NCBI RefSeq assembly: GCF_026000575.1
Contig: NZ_AP026910.1
Location: forward strand, 62,001 to 126,000
DNA length: 64,000 bases
Source: Rhodoluna sp. KAS3
GTDB lineage: Bacteria > Actinomycetota > Actinomycetes > Actinomycetales > Microbacteriaceae
Reading direction: 5' to 3'
The notes under the pieces are model-generated. The model did not search any database, was not told the origin of the DNA, and worked only from the letters and a program-made list of their open reading frames with translations. This document shows, one piece after another, positions 1 to 7,633 of this stretch. The position numbers and the translations under genes were made by a program. Each line of letters opens with the position of its first letter. Within the stretch, counting starts at the first letter, position 1.

Positions 1-218
1 TGATCTGGCCAACTCACCATGTTTTGATAGAAGAGCCTTGTGATTTCAGTGTCGTTGCCCATGAAGACGGCAAAGTCGTTGTCGGCCAAAACCTTGAGCT
101 GAACTTGGTTAAATACCGGTCCGGCAGGCGGCTGCGGCAAGTCGGCAGATGCAGCCGTTGGCACGAGGGCCTGCAGTAGACCCAAAATCAAAGTGAGTAA
201 GACGGCCTTGAATTTCAT
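1..218 (-). CDS. Secreted protein of unknown function, N-terminal part (runs off window)
   Basis: The reverse strand reads open from an ATG at 218 to the window edge, 72 codons. A purine-rich ribosome site (GGAGTT) lies 6 bases upstream. The N-terminus MKFKAVLLTLILGLLQAL followed by VPTAASA is a typical Sec signal peptide with an Ala-x-Ala cleavage site near residue 25. The mature part begins DLPQPPAGPVF and contains ADNDFAVFMGNDTEITRLFYQN. I do not recognise the family; a secreted or surface-bound role is all the sequence supports. The rest of the gene lies to the left of the window. Confidence 0.7.
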   Translation of the reverse strand, partial: MKFKAVLLTLILGLLQALVPTAASADLPQPPAGPVFNQVQLKVLADNDFAVFMGNDTEITRLFYQNMVSWPD

Positions 219-321
219 GGCTAACTCCTATCAAAGTCAGAATCCGAATTACATACGGACTCGACTGAATGCTAGGTAGAAATTAGCGGGGCACTGATTT
301 TTACATACATCTGTTCGTGCT

Positions 322-663
322 CTACGAACGCAGGATTTTCTCCATGGCTCGGCCTTTGGCAAGTTCGTCAACCAACTTGTCCATGTAGCGAATCTTCTGC
401 ATCAGCGGGTCTTCAATCTCTTCAACTCTCATGCCGCAAATTACCCCGGTGATCAGGCCCGCGTTTGGGTTCAGGCGGGCGCGTTCAAAAAACTCGGTAA
501 ACGTGGCATCGGTGTTGATTTGTTCTTGAAGTTCTTCAGCGCTAAAACCGGTCAGCCAGCAGATAACTGCATCGAGCTCGGCTTTGGTACGGCCCTTTTT
601 CTCAACCTTGGTTATGTAAAGCGGGTACACCCTTGAGAACGCCATCGAAAAAACCTTGTGCAT
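322..663 (-). CDS. DUF2200 family protein
   Basis: A 113-residue protein that matches the conserved small DUF2200 family along its full length: [20 protein letters not shown] near the start, then a WLTGFS motif, [20 protein letters not shown] in the middle and a basic, helical C-terminus. No biochemical role is known to me. It has no signal peptide or membrane segment, so it is probably cytoplasmic. The start is placed at ATG 663. There is no Shine-Dalgarno sequence, but a -10-like TAGACT (670-675, reverse strand) ends exactly 6 bases before the ATG, which suggests a leaderless transcript. It is transcribed alone, divergent from pdxH. Confidence 0.85.
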   Translation of the reverse strand: MHKVFSMAFSRVYPLYITKVEKKGRTKAELDAVICWLTGFSAEELQEQINTDATFTEFFERARLNPNAGLITGVICGMRVEEIEDPLMQKIRYMDKLVDELAKGRAMEKILRS

Positions 664-754
664 GGGGCCAGTCTATTTTCAGTTTGGGTAAAGGGGTTAG
701 GTTTATAAAATCAAAGCAAGGATGAGCCCGGGGCTCAACGCGAGAGGTGGGCAC

Positions 755-1408
755 GTGGATTCTCTGAATCGCCACGAAGACTATGGCCAAGCAGCGCTTG
801 ACGAAGCCCACCTGGTAGCTGACCCAATTGAGCAGTTCAAAACTTGGCTGATTGAGGCTGAGGCAGCACAAATTTACGAGCCCAACGCATTTGTGTTGGC
901 CACCATCGATGCAGAAAACCAATCGCGAGCCCGCACTGTTTTGCTAAAGGGCGTTGACCACCGCGGTTTCTTTTTTGCTACCAATTACCTTTCGCGAAAA
1001 GGTGAAGCGGTCGCCGCAAACCCAAGCGTCAGCGCTGTGTTCGGTTGGTACTCGATGTACCGGCAGGTTTTGATTCAGGGTGTTGCCGAGAAGGTCCAGT
1101 CAACTGAGTCAGATGAATACTTTGCCTCCCGCCCGCACGAATCGCAGGTGGCGGCCTGGTCAAGTCACCAATCGCAGCCAATTGAAAACCGCGCCGCCCT
1201 TGATGCCCAATTCACCGAAGCGCTGGCCAAATTTTCAAACACCGATGTCCCTAGGCCCGATTATTGGGGCGGTTATCGCATCATTCCAACTCGGATTGAG
1301 TTTTGGAAGGGCCGCTCGAATCGCATGCACGACCGAATTGAATATGTTCGAGAGGTGAATGCCGACGGCCAACCTGGCGAGTGGAAAGTTCAGCGACTTC
1401 AACCATGA
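755..1408 (+). CDS. pdxH: Pyridoxamine 5'-phosphate oxidase
   Basis: FMN-dependent oxidase that converts pyridoxamine or pyridoxine 5'-phosphate to pyridoxal phosphate (vitamin B6 metabolism). Signature segments are present in order: an N-terminal DYGQAALDEAHL helix, SRARTVLLKGVDHRGFFFAT (FMN-binding region), SRPHESQVAAWSSHQS, and the C-terminal family signature WGGYRIIPTRIEFWKGRSNR. I chose GTG 755, which has GAGAGGTGG just upstream and gives 217 residues, the usual family length; an in-frame ATG at 722 would add 11 unlikely residues and has poor spacing to a ribosome site. The stop overlaps the start of the next gene by 4 bases (ATGA), so the two are probably translationally coupled. Confidence 0.93.
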   Translation: MDSLNRHEDYGQAALDEAHLVADPIEQFKTWLIEAEAAQIYEPNAFVLATIDAENQSRARTVLLKGVDHRGFFFATNYLSRKGEAVAANPSVSAVFGWYSMYRQVLIQGVAEKVQSTESDEYFASRPHESQVAAWSSHQSQPIENRAALDAQFTEALAKFSNTDVPRPDYWGGYRIIPTRIEFWKGRSNRMHDRIEYVREVNADGQPGEWKVQRLQP

Positions 1409-2151
1409 TGATCGCAGGGGTGGACTTAGCAGCTGAGCCAAAAGGCACAGCCTTGGCCCTGATTGATTGGATTCCTGGTCGCGCAGTGTTGACTGATTTA
1501 CAACTTGGCGTCGCCGACGAGGCCATTGTTGCTGCAGCGACCGGTGTTACCAAGATGGGTATTGACTGTGCCCTTGGTTGGCCCGTCGAGTTCATAAATT
1601 TCGTAAATCTTCAAGCTGAAATCAGCACGGGTTCTCCGCAATTTGATGGCGGAATCGATTGGCGCCGCAAGCTTGCATACCGAGAGACTGACCGGCGCGT
1701 TCGGCAGGTAACTGGCCGTTGGCCATTGAGTGTTTCCACTGATCGCCTTGGCATGACCGCAATGCGCGCAACCGGTTTACTTTCAAAAATGGCTCACCGT
1801 GGAATCCCGATAGATCGCTCGGGGGTGGGCAAGGTCGTCGAAATTTACCCGGCGGCATCGATGCGAATCTGGGGTTTTCAAACCTCGGGTTATCGAGCCT
1901 CACGCGACATTCGAGCCCAGCTTCTCAAATCAGTTTTGGCCGAAGCCCCCTGGCTTGACCTTCAATCCAACACAGAACTGATGATTGAGTCTTGCGATGC
2001 CTTCGATTCTGTTATCGCCGCGCTGGCAGCTCGTTCGGCTGCGCTTGGTCAATACCAGGCGCCCGAGGCAGCTCTTATTGAGCAGGCAAAAATTGAAGGT
2101 TGGGTTGCCCTGCCGAACGCAAGCCTTGGTGGTTTGGTGCAAGCGGGCTAA
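1405..2151 (+). CDS. DUF429 family protein (predicted RNase H-fold nuclease)
   Basis: A 248-residue cytoplasmic protein. It starts MMIAGVDLAAEPKGTALAL, the typical first strand of DUF429 proteins with an acidic residue after GVD, and continues with KMGIDCALGWP and a central YRETDRRVRQ segment. A KVVEIYPAASMRIWG stretch and a late acidic helix (ESCDAFDSVIAALAAR) fit the same family, which has been predicted to adopt an RNase H-like nuclease fold; its true activity is not established. The ATG at 1405 overlaps the pdxH stop (ATGA), so it is in an operon with pdxH. A GTG at 1381 in the same frame would give a longer but less likely product. Confidence 0.8.
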   Translation: MMIAGVDLAAEPKGTALALIDWIPGRAVLTDLQLGVADEAIVAAATGVTKMGIDCALGWPVEFINFVNLQAEISTGSPQFDGGIDWRRKLAYRETDRRVRQVTGRWPLSVSTDRLGMTAMRATGLLSKMAHRGIPIDRSGVGKVVEIYPAASMRIWGFQTSGYRASRDIRAQLLKSVLAEAPWLDLQSNTELMIESCDAFDSVIAALAARSAALGQYQAPEAALIEQAKIEGWVALPNASLGGLVQAG

Positions 2152-2161
2152 CTCCGAAGGG

Positions 2162-2680
2162 CTAGTCAGAAACTCTGACCAAAACCTCATTGCGCCTCAA
2201 TGGCGGTGGCGTCAGCGGCGGGTTATAAACGGCACTGGACACCTCACCAATCGGCATTCTCCCGGCGGCAGAAACACCAGCCAGCAATTCGGCGCTCTTG
2301 GTCTCAAATACTCGGTTGTTCCAAACACCCCGATACCGCAGCGCGGCAAAAGTTCCAGCTTCAACTTTTCGCAACCGGATCGCCTGACTGCTCGGCACGG
2401 GTATGTGCTCGGGGCTAAAAGTTTTTGGGACCACGAACGATACTTTCCAGCCAGCTGCCGCAGGAATTTGCTGCACGGGCGAAGTCATGGCAATTTTCTG
2501 ACCACGTGAGTTATCGCCGCTGATGTAACTGAAAAGGCGGTTGAACGCTTGGTTAGAGGCAGACCGCAGGTCCTTGACTGTTGATACGTCGCACTCGGCT
2601 AGCCAATATTCCGAATAGTGCCGTATCTCGATGTCACCAATTTTGCTCAGCACTCGGTACTCGGGCTTTTCAATTGCCAT
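2162..2680 (-). CDS. SOUL family heme-binding protein
   Basis: A 172-residue protein of the SOUL/HBP family, which binds heme or other tetrapyrroles. It opens with EKPEYRVLSKIGDIEIRHY, the classic SOUL start (a query tyrosine or glutamate strand followed by an R-x-Y motif), then has FNRLFSYISGDN and KIAMTSPVQQ (the K-I-x-MT-x-PV signature), and SFVVPKTFSPEHIPVPSS. The ATG at 2680 has a strong ribosome site (GGAGGT). It is convergent with the DUF429 gene and divergent from the DUF393 gene. No signal peptide is visible. A role in holding heme or porphyrin is family knowledge, not shown here; the large heme gene cluster 5 kb away makes it plausible. Confidence 0.88.
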   Translation of the reverse strand: MAIEKPEYRVLSKIGDIEIRHYSEYWLAECDVSTVKDLRSASNQAFNRLFSYISGDNSRGQKIAMTSPVQQIPAAAGWKVSFVVPKTFSPEHIPVPSSQAIRLRKVEAGTFAALRYRGVWNNRVFETKSAELLAGVSAAGRMPIGEVSSAVYNPPLTPPPLRRNEVLVRVSD

Positions 2681-2738
2681 TCTTAGATACCTCCATTGGC
2701 CTCACCTCAACACTACGACGCAGGTTTAGTATCAGACC

Positions 2739-3116
2739 ATGGGGCAAATTAAACCGGTATTGATCTTTGACGGCGACTGCGGTTTCTGCACGACCACCGC
2801 AAATTACATTCGTCAAAATTCCAGCACACCGATAGAAATCCATCCGTGGCAATTTATTGACGTCACTAAATACGGCCTGACCCAAGAGCAAACTATGGAT
2901 CGAGTGTTCGTTGTCGAGGGCGTAAAGACCTTTGGTGGCCACCGTGCTTTTGCCAAAATCTTGTTGCTCCAGAAGAACCCGCTTTTCAAGCTGGCCGGTG
3001 CATTGATTATGTACACGCCGATAGCCTTGCTGGCTCGCCCGGCCTACCGGTTAGTGGCAAAGTATCGTCACAAATTGCCGGGTGGCACGCCTGCCTGCAA
3101 GATTGAGCCGCGTTGA
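2739..3116 (+). CDS. DUF393 (DCC family) thiol-disulfide oxidoreductase-like protein
   Basis: A 125-residue protein with the family hallmark near the N-terminus, LIFDGDCGFCTTTANYI, in which the DGDCGFC motif carries a thioredoxin-like C-x-x-C pair. A conserved later segment, GGHRAFAKILL, and a C-terminal hydrophobic part (LAGALIMYTPIALLARPAYRL) are also typical. The cellular substrate is unknown. A -10-like TAGTAT (2727-2732) ends 6 bases before the ATG and there is no Shine-Dalgarno sequence, which suggests a leaderless transcript. The stop overlaps the TTG start of the next gene; the DUF393/TIGR01777-SDR pairing is frequent in bacterial photooxidative-stress gene neighbourhoods. Confidence 0.85.
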   Translation: MGQIKPVLIFDGDCGFCTTTANYIRQNSSTPIEIHPWQFIDVTKYGLTQEQTMDRVFVVEGVKTFGGHRAFAKILLLQKNPLFKLAGALIMYTPIALLARPAYRLVAKYRHKLPGGTPACKIEPR

Positions 3117-4018
3117 AACCAGTCGTAATCGCTGGCGGCTCTGGAACTCTCGGCAGAGCGCTCGCTAACCACCTCGCGGCCCGAGGGCACCGGGTCTCAA
3201 TTTTGAGCCGCAACCCAAAGTCTGATTCTGGCATCCCTTCAATTAAGTGGAACGGTATCGATGCCGAAGAGAGTTGGGGGAGCCAGCTAAGTGGCTGCAT
3301 TCTTATCAACCTTGCCGGCGAACTTGTTGACCGGGTGCCAACGCAAGAAAACATTGACCTTCTTGAGCGCTCACGCGTGCTGCCAACCCTGGCGCTAGTT
3401 TCTGCTTCAAACCGGTTTGGCGCACCTAGCCTTTGGTTGCAGATGAGCACACTCGCTATCTACGGTGATGCCGGTGAGCGCGAATTGACTGAAATCAGCC
3501 GACCTGCAGAAGGCCCTCGGCAGATGGCCGGCGTGGCCAAGGCCTGGGAGGCAGCCATGGCGGGAGCAAAAGCTGACCGCACTGTATTTTTGCGAACGGC
3601 TGTTGTGCTGCAGCCAAACTCGCCAGCGCTTGATCGGCTTTTGACCATAACCAAGCGGTTCATGGGCGGCACGGTGGGTGATGGCCAGCAGTGGGTTTCT
3701 TGGATCCACATCGATGACTTCTTGCGCGCAATTGATTTCATCATCGACCACCCGAGCATCTCTGATGTAGTTCATGTCTCTAGCCCGGTGCCGATCAGAA
3801 ACCGCAACATGATGAAAGCGCTTCGAGTTGCATTAGCTCGGCCTTGGGTGCCGCCGATTCCGAGGTTTGCAATTCAACTTGGCGCACGGTGGTTATTTCG
3901 CACCGATCCACAGTTGGCCCTGACCGGCCGCCGAGGGCTTCCAAACCGGCTGTTGCGCGATGGCTTTGAGTTCAAGTTCCCTACTTTTGAGGCTGCCCTT
4001 CAGGACTTGCTCAAATAA
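3113..4018 (+). CDS. TIGR01777 family epimerase/oxidoreductase (SDR, YfcH-like)
   Basis: A 301-residue extended short-chain dehydrogenase. The N-terminus VIAGGSGTLGRALANHLAARGH is a Rossmann NAD(P)-binding site (GGSGTLG). The middle carries VSASNRFG..LWLQMSTLAIYG, the usual catalytic region, although the Y-x-x-x-K pair is not clear-cut. The C-terminus (GRRGLPNRLLRDGFEFKFPT and the following helix) is the DUF1731 tail typical of TIGR01777 proteins. The start is TTG 3113, overlapping the previous stop by 4 bases (TTGA), so it is translated together with the DUF393 gene. The substrate is not known. Confidence 0.87.
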   Translation: MKPVVIAGGSGTLGRALANHLAARGHRVSILSRNPKSDSGIPSIKWNGIDAEESWGSQLSGCILINLAGELVDRVPTQENIDLLERSRVLPTLALVSASNRFGAPSLWLQMSTLAIYGDAGERELTEISRPAEGPRQMAGVAKAWEAAMAGAKADRTVFLRTAVVLQPNSPALDRLLTITKRFMGGTVGDGQQWVSWIHIDDFLRAIDFIIDHPSISDVVHVSSPVPIRNRNMMKALRVALARPWVPPIPRFAIQLGARWLFRTDPQLALTGRRGLPNRLLRDGFEFKFPTFEAALQDLLK

Positions 4019-4420
4019 TCACGCTTCAGCCGTCGTGATGTAAATGAGATGTTAAGTGCAAAATTTTGCAGAAAACTGTAATCGTTTACAGGAAAATAAT
4101 TCTATTTTTCAAGAACCGTCGACATCGGCCTGCCGTGCCAGGCTATGAGCCTGAAGCCCTTATTAACAAAGGGAGAGCCTAAAAACTTATATCGCTCACA
4201 AGCAGGGCTGACCGAACACCGATGAGGCCAAAAACATTCCAAATAGCCCATATGTTTCAAATTGCTAACGAAAACTGTAAACGCTACCTGAGAGCAAAAT
4301 CAGTGGGTAAATTTGGTGTTGGTCATGACGCGTAACCTATGCGTTTTGCTCATCCACAAATCGAGGTTCCTTAGGTCCATCAACTACCTGAGACCAACCT
4401 CCATGAAAACAGGAGAAAAA
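4019..4420. promoter_or_regulatory. Control region of the sugar ABC importer, with two LacI-type operator-like sites and a palindrome
   Basis: This 402-base gap holds no convincing gene. At 4057-4070 there is a perfect 14-base palindrome TGCAAAATTTTGCA. At 4076-4091 lies CTGTAATCGTTTACAG, whose arms CTGTAA/TTACAG mirror each other around a CG centre, the layout bound by LacI-family repressors. A second, weaker copy, CTGTAAACGCTACC, starts at 4275, and both copies are preceded by the same GAAAA. The copies lie about 199 bases apart, a distance compatible with DNA looping. I could not place a convincing promoter. The downstream reading frame is open from a TTG at 4313, but the leader part is unlikely to be translated. 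Confidence 0.6.
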
Positions 4421-5755
4421 TTGATCAAGAAACTTATTGCTGTTGCAGTAACAGCTGGTTTGGTCACCACTCTTTCAGCTTGTGCACCTGCCGAGACCGG
4501 CAATGGCGCAGCTTGTGAGACCAAGACCAAGGTAACCATGCTTGGAACCATCAAGATAGAGATCCAGGACGAGTTCCTAGCTGCTGTTGACGAGTACAAC
4601 TCATCACAGGAATGCTACGAAGTTGAGTCAATTGCTGGTACCCCAGACCTTACCTTCCTAGCTAACGTCACACCGATGTACGCAGCTAACGAAGCACCGA
4701 CCATCATGTACACCCTTCAGGAGATCCCTGACATGGCCGACAAGGTTATGGACTGGACTGGAACTGAACTTGCTGGCCTAGCTGGCGAGGGCCTTCTAGC
4801 AGCAGCTACCATCGACGGCAAGATTGTTGGTGTTCCATCAACTGCTGAGGCTTTCGGTCTTCTATACAACAAGGACGTCCTTGACGCCGCAGGTGTAGAC
4901 CCAGCTGCAATCGCAACTCGCTCAGACCTAGAGGATGCTTTCAAGGCAATCGAGGCTTCAGGCAAGGGTGCTATCCACTTCTCAGCTCTATGGTGGTCAC
5001 TTGGTGCACACTTCACCAACAAGTACTTCGCAATGGCAGCTGAGGACCACGAGGGTCGTCTAGCAGTTCTTGACGGTCTTGCAGACGGTACTAAGGACCT
5101 AGACGCTGACCCAGTGTTCCAGAACTGGCTAGCTACCTTCGAGCTACTAAAGAAGTACAACGCTTCAACCCCGAACCTAACTGACACCGAGTACGACGAG
5201 GCTCTGCTAAACCTTGCAGATGGCAACGTTGGTTTCTGGTTCATGGGTAACTGGGCTGAGCCAAACCTAATCACCAACGGTGCAGGCACCGACTTCGGAA
5301 TCATGCCTCTACCAATCAGCGATGACGCTGCCTCATACGGCAACGACTCAATCTCAGTTGGTGTTCCTGGTTACTTCATGATTGACAACGAGCAGTCGAC
5401 TCAGGAAGAGCGCGATGGCGCTGTTGACTTCCTAACCTGGTTGTACACCACTCCAGAGGGTCAGCTACACGTTGCAGGTTCAGTTGAAGACGGCAACATG
5501 AGCTTCATCCCTGTTTACAGCGGCTTCACCGTTGAACCAACCACTTTCATGGCTAAGCAGATCTCAGAGTACGTAACTGCTGGCAAGACCATCGAGTGGA
5601 TCAACACCTACTACCCAGCTGGCGGCCAGGACCTATACGGTGCTTCAGGCCAGAAGCTAATCACCGGCAAGATCACCGGCGCTCAGTACGCTGATGAAAT
5701 TGAGAAGGCCTGGCTTGGCGTTGCCAAGACCTGGCGTGGCGAGAAGGTCGAGTAA
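4421..5755 (+). CDS. Sugar ABC transporter substrate-binding lipoprotein (family 1 extracellular binding protein)
   Basis: Membrane-anchored sugar receptor of an ABC importer, 444 residues. I use TTG 4421, preceded by AGGAGAAAAA, because it gives a compact lipoprotein signal IKKLIAVAVTAGLVTTLSAC with the lipid-carrying Cys at residue 21; ATG 4403 is the alternative. The mature protein has the family-1 solute-binding pattern (VGVPSTAEAFGLLYNKDVLD, NVGFWFMGNWAEPN, DFLTWLYTTPEGQ). Two permease genes follow, but no ATPase, so a shared MsiK/MsmX-type ATPase encoded elsewhere is expected. Leucine is very often encoded by CTA here, unlike most neighbours, which suggests high expression. The LacI-type sites upstream and the same site before sucP point to an alpha-glucoside such as sucrose as the ligand; this is inference. 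Confidence 0.9.
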   Translation: MIKKLIAVAVTAGLVTTLSACAPAETGNGAACETKTKVTMLGTIKIEIQDEFLAAVDEYNSSQECYEVESIAGTPDLTFLANVTPMYAANEAPTIMYTLQEIPDMADKVMDWTGTELAGLAGEGLLAAATIDGKIVGVPSTAEAFGLLYNKDVLDAAGVDPAAIATRSDLEDAFKAIEASGKGAIHFSALWWSLGAHFTNKYFAMAAEDHEGRLAVLDGLADGTKDLDADPVFQNWLATFELLKKYNASTPNLTDTEYDEALLNLADGNVGFWFMGNWAEPNLITNGAGTDFGIMPLPISDDAASYGNDSISVGVPGYFMIDNEQSTQEERDGAVDFLTWLYTTPEGQLHVAGSVEDGNMSFIPVYSGFTVEPTTFMAKQISEYVTAGKTIEWINTYYPAGGQDLYGASGQKLITGKITGAQYADEIEKAWLGVAKTWRGEKVE

Positions 5756-5795
5756 GTTCTAACGAACTTGACTTTCTAGTCGAATAGTTTCAAAT

Positions 5796-5837
5796 AGGAC
5801 CATCCTGAGGCGGCAGATACCGCCTCAGGATGGTCCT
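5796..5837 (+). other. Long perfect stem-loop between binding-protein and permease genes
   Basis: An 18-base arm starting AGGACCATCC (5796-5813) is followed by a 6-base loop and its exact complement (5820-5837). There is no T run after it, so it is not a standard terminator. In many sugar ABC operons such a hairpin protects the 3' end of the binding-protein mRNA so that far more receptor than permease is made; that role is inferred here. Confidence 0.75.
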
Positions 5838-5881
5838 AAACTCTTAGTAACCAAGCAACACATGAAAGCCAGGAGGCAGGA

Positions 5882-6754
5882 ATGCACAAGGGCAAAAACA
5901 TCAAAAAATTCCTGATATTTGCATCAATACCGCTATCGATATTCTTCATCGTTCTAGTGGTTCCTTTCAGCCAGGGTCTCTTCCTGACTTTCACCGACTG
6001 GAACGGCTTCGACTTCAACAAGTTCGTTGGACTTGAGAACTACGCACGTTCCTTCGAAGACGAGCGCTTCTGGGCGACTCTAGGGTTCACCGCCTCATTC
6101 GTGATTGTGTCAGTCGTATTGACCAACGTTGTGGCCTTCTCGCTTGCGCTTTTGGTAACCGCCAAACTACGCAGCGCTAACATTTTCAGAACCTTTTTCT
6201 TCGTGCCAAACCTCATCGGTGGTGTGATCCTCGGTGTTATCTGGCAATTCATCTTCAACCGTGCATTGGTATCGGTCGCCAAAAACTATGAATGGCCAGA
6301 GTTCTTCCAGTCATCATGGCTAAACGAAACCGACACAGCCTTCTGGGCGCTCATCATCGTGACTACCTGGCAGGCTTCTGGTTACATGATGATCATTTAC
6401 ATCACCGGTCTTATGAGCGTTGAACAAGATGTTCTCGAGGCAGCCCGAATTGACGGTGCCGGTGCACTTCGCACTCTGTTCTCTATCAAAATGCCTTTGA
6501 TGGCTCAGGCCTTCACAATCTCGCTATTCCTAACCTTACGTGCCGGCTTCATGGCCTACGACGTCAACGTAGCACTTACCGGTGGTGGCCCATTCCGCAC
6601 CACTGAGCTCATCTCGGCACACATTTTCAACGAGGCTTTCGTTTACGGAAACTTTGACACCGGACAATCAAAGGCAGTCATGATGTTCTTGATCGTGGCT
6701 ATCGTAGCTACAGTTCAGGTGGCCATTAGCAAGCGCATGGAGGTCCAGCGATAA
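5882..6754 (+). CDS. Sugar ABC transporter permease (MalF/UgpA-like)
   Basis: Inner-membrane permease of 290 residues with about six membrane helices; the first is FLIFASIPLSIFFIVLVVPF. The cytoplasmic EAA loop that docks the ATPase is clear: EAARIDGAGALRTLFSIKMP. The sequence GGPFRTTELISAHIFNEAF near the C-terminus is typical of the MalF/LacF group. ATG 5882 follows a strong AGGAGG-type ribosome site. It overlaps the next permease gene by one base (TAATG). It forms the transport channel together with that partner for the sugar captured by the upstream lipoprotein. Confidence 0.93.
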   Translation: MHKGKNIKKFLIFASIPLSIFFIVLVVPFSQGLFLTFTDWNGFDFNKFVGLENYARSFEDERFWATLGFTASFVIVSVVLTNVVAFSLALLVTAKLRSANIFRTFFFVPNLIGGVILGVIWQFIFNRALVSVAKNYEWPEFFQSSWLNETDTAFWALIIVTTWQASGYMMIIYITGLMSVEQDVLEAARIDGAGALRTLFSIKMPLMAQAFTISLFLTLRAGFMAYDVNVALTGGGPFRTTELISAHIFNEAFVYGNFDTGQSKAVMMFLIVAIVATVQVAISKRMEVQR

Positions 6755-7575
6755 TGAAGAAATCAAAACTAGGTCTCAGAGTCACCTTCTGGGTGGGTGG
6801 AGTCCTTTCCCTAATCTATGCGTTCCCATTCTTCTTGGTTTTGGTCAACTCATTTAAGCCAAAGCGTGAAATCCTTCAAAATCCGCTTTCCTTGCCCATC
6901 GAGTTCACTACCGACAACTTCGAGCAGGCCATCAAGAAGATGGACTTCTTTGCCTCGCTAACCAACTCAGTCGTAATCACTGTTTTCTCAGTGGGCGCAC
7001 TGATTTTGGTTTCTTCGATGTTGGCGTACTACCTGTCACGCATGCACAACAAGTTTTCTAAGGTCACCTTCATGATCTTGGTCGCTTCGATGATCGTGCC
7101 GTTCCAGGCTTTAATGATTCCATTCATGGGTTTGTTTGCGCCGATTCTTTCGATCAACGACCGTGCGTCACTTGTGTTCTTCTATGTCGGTTTCGGTGTT
7201 GCCCTGTCAACCTTCTTGTACCACGGCTTCATTTCGAACATTCCAACCGAGCTTGATGAGGCAGCAGCACTAGATGGTGCTAGCGACTTCACTATCTTCT
7301 GGAAGATCATCTTCCCGATGCTTTCACCAGTCACCGCTACCGTGGCAATTGTTAACGCACTGTGGATCTGGAACGACTTCTTGCTACCGGTTCTGACACT
7401 TGACCGTGACTCACGAACCCTTCCATTGTCTACCTACCTTTTCTACGGTCAGTATTCAGCAAACTACGGTCAGGCTATGGCGGGTCTACTGCTTGCAGTT
7501 ATCCCAATCATTGCCTTCTACCTAATCCTGCAGCGCCAGTTCATTTCAGGTATCTCAAGCGGTGCCGTGAAGTAA
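6754..7575 (+). CDS. Sugar ABC transporter permease (MalG/UgpE-like)
   Basis: Second channel subunit, 273 residues and about six membrane helices, starting with a short cytoplasmic tail and VTFWVGGVLSLIYAFPFFLVL. The EAA loop reads DEAAALDGASDFTIFWKIIF, followed by P-M-L, the MalG-type form. An N-terminal NSFKPKREIL motif after the first helix is also typical. Translation starts at the ATG that shares one base with the preceding stop. A strong terminator follows within 10 bases, so the operon ends here, again with no ATPase gene. Confidence 0.93.
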   Translation: MKKSKLGLRVTFWVGGVLSLIYAFPFFLVLVNSFKPKREILQNPLSLPIEFTTDNFEQAIKKMDFFASLTNSVVITVFSVGALILVSSMLAYYLSRMHNKFSKVTFMILVASMIVPFQALMIPFMGLFAPILSINDRASLVFFYVGFGVALSTFLYHGFISNIPTELDEAAALDGASDFTIFWKIIFPMLSPVTATVAIVNALWIWNDFLLPVLTLDRDSRTLPLSTYLFYGQYSANYGQAMAGLLLAVIPIIAFYLILQRQFISGISSGAVK

Positions 7576-7582
7576 ATCAGCC

Positions 7583-7623
7583 AAAGAAAAAGAGCCCTCT
7601 GCTACAGGGGGCTCTTTTTCTTT
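7583..7623. terminator. Bidirectional rho-independent terminator
   Basis: The arms AAAGAAAAAGAGCCC (7583-7597) and GGGCTCTTTTTCTTT (7609-7623) are exact complements with an 11-base loop. A-rich and T-rich flanks on both sides let it stop transcription from the rightward transporter operon and from the leftward hem operon. Confidence 0.92.
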
Positions 7624-7633
7624 AGCTAGAAGT

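Noticed and set aside
3113-4018. UDP-sugar epimerase function for the SDR protein
   Set aside because: The DUF1731 C-terminus places it in the TIGR01777 group, not among GalE-type epimerases; the true galE is at 46.9-47.8 kb.
4313-4420. Longer N-terminus of the sugar-binding protein from TTG 4313
   Set aside because: It would put 36 residues before a normal lipoprotein signal and cross the leader; TTG 4421 has a proper ribosome site.
4717-5343. A 208-codon reverse frame inside the sugar-binding protein gene
   Set aside because: It is a mirror of the strong codon bias of the real gene; Ser/Ala/Arg-rich without motifs or start signal.
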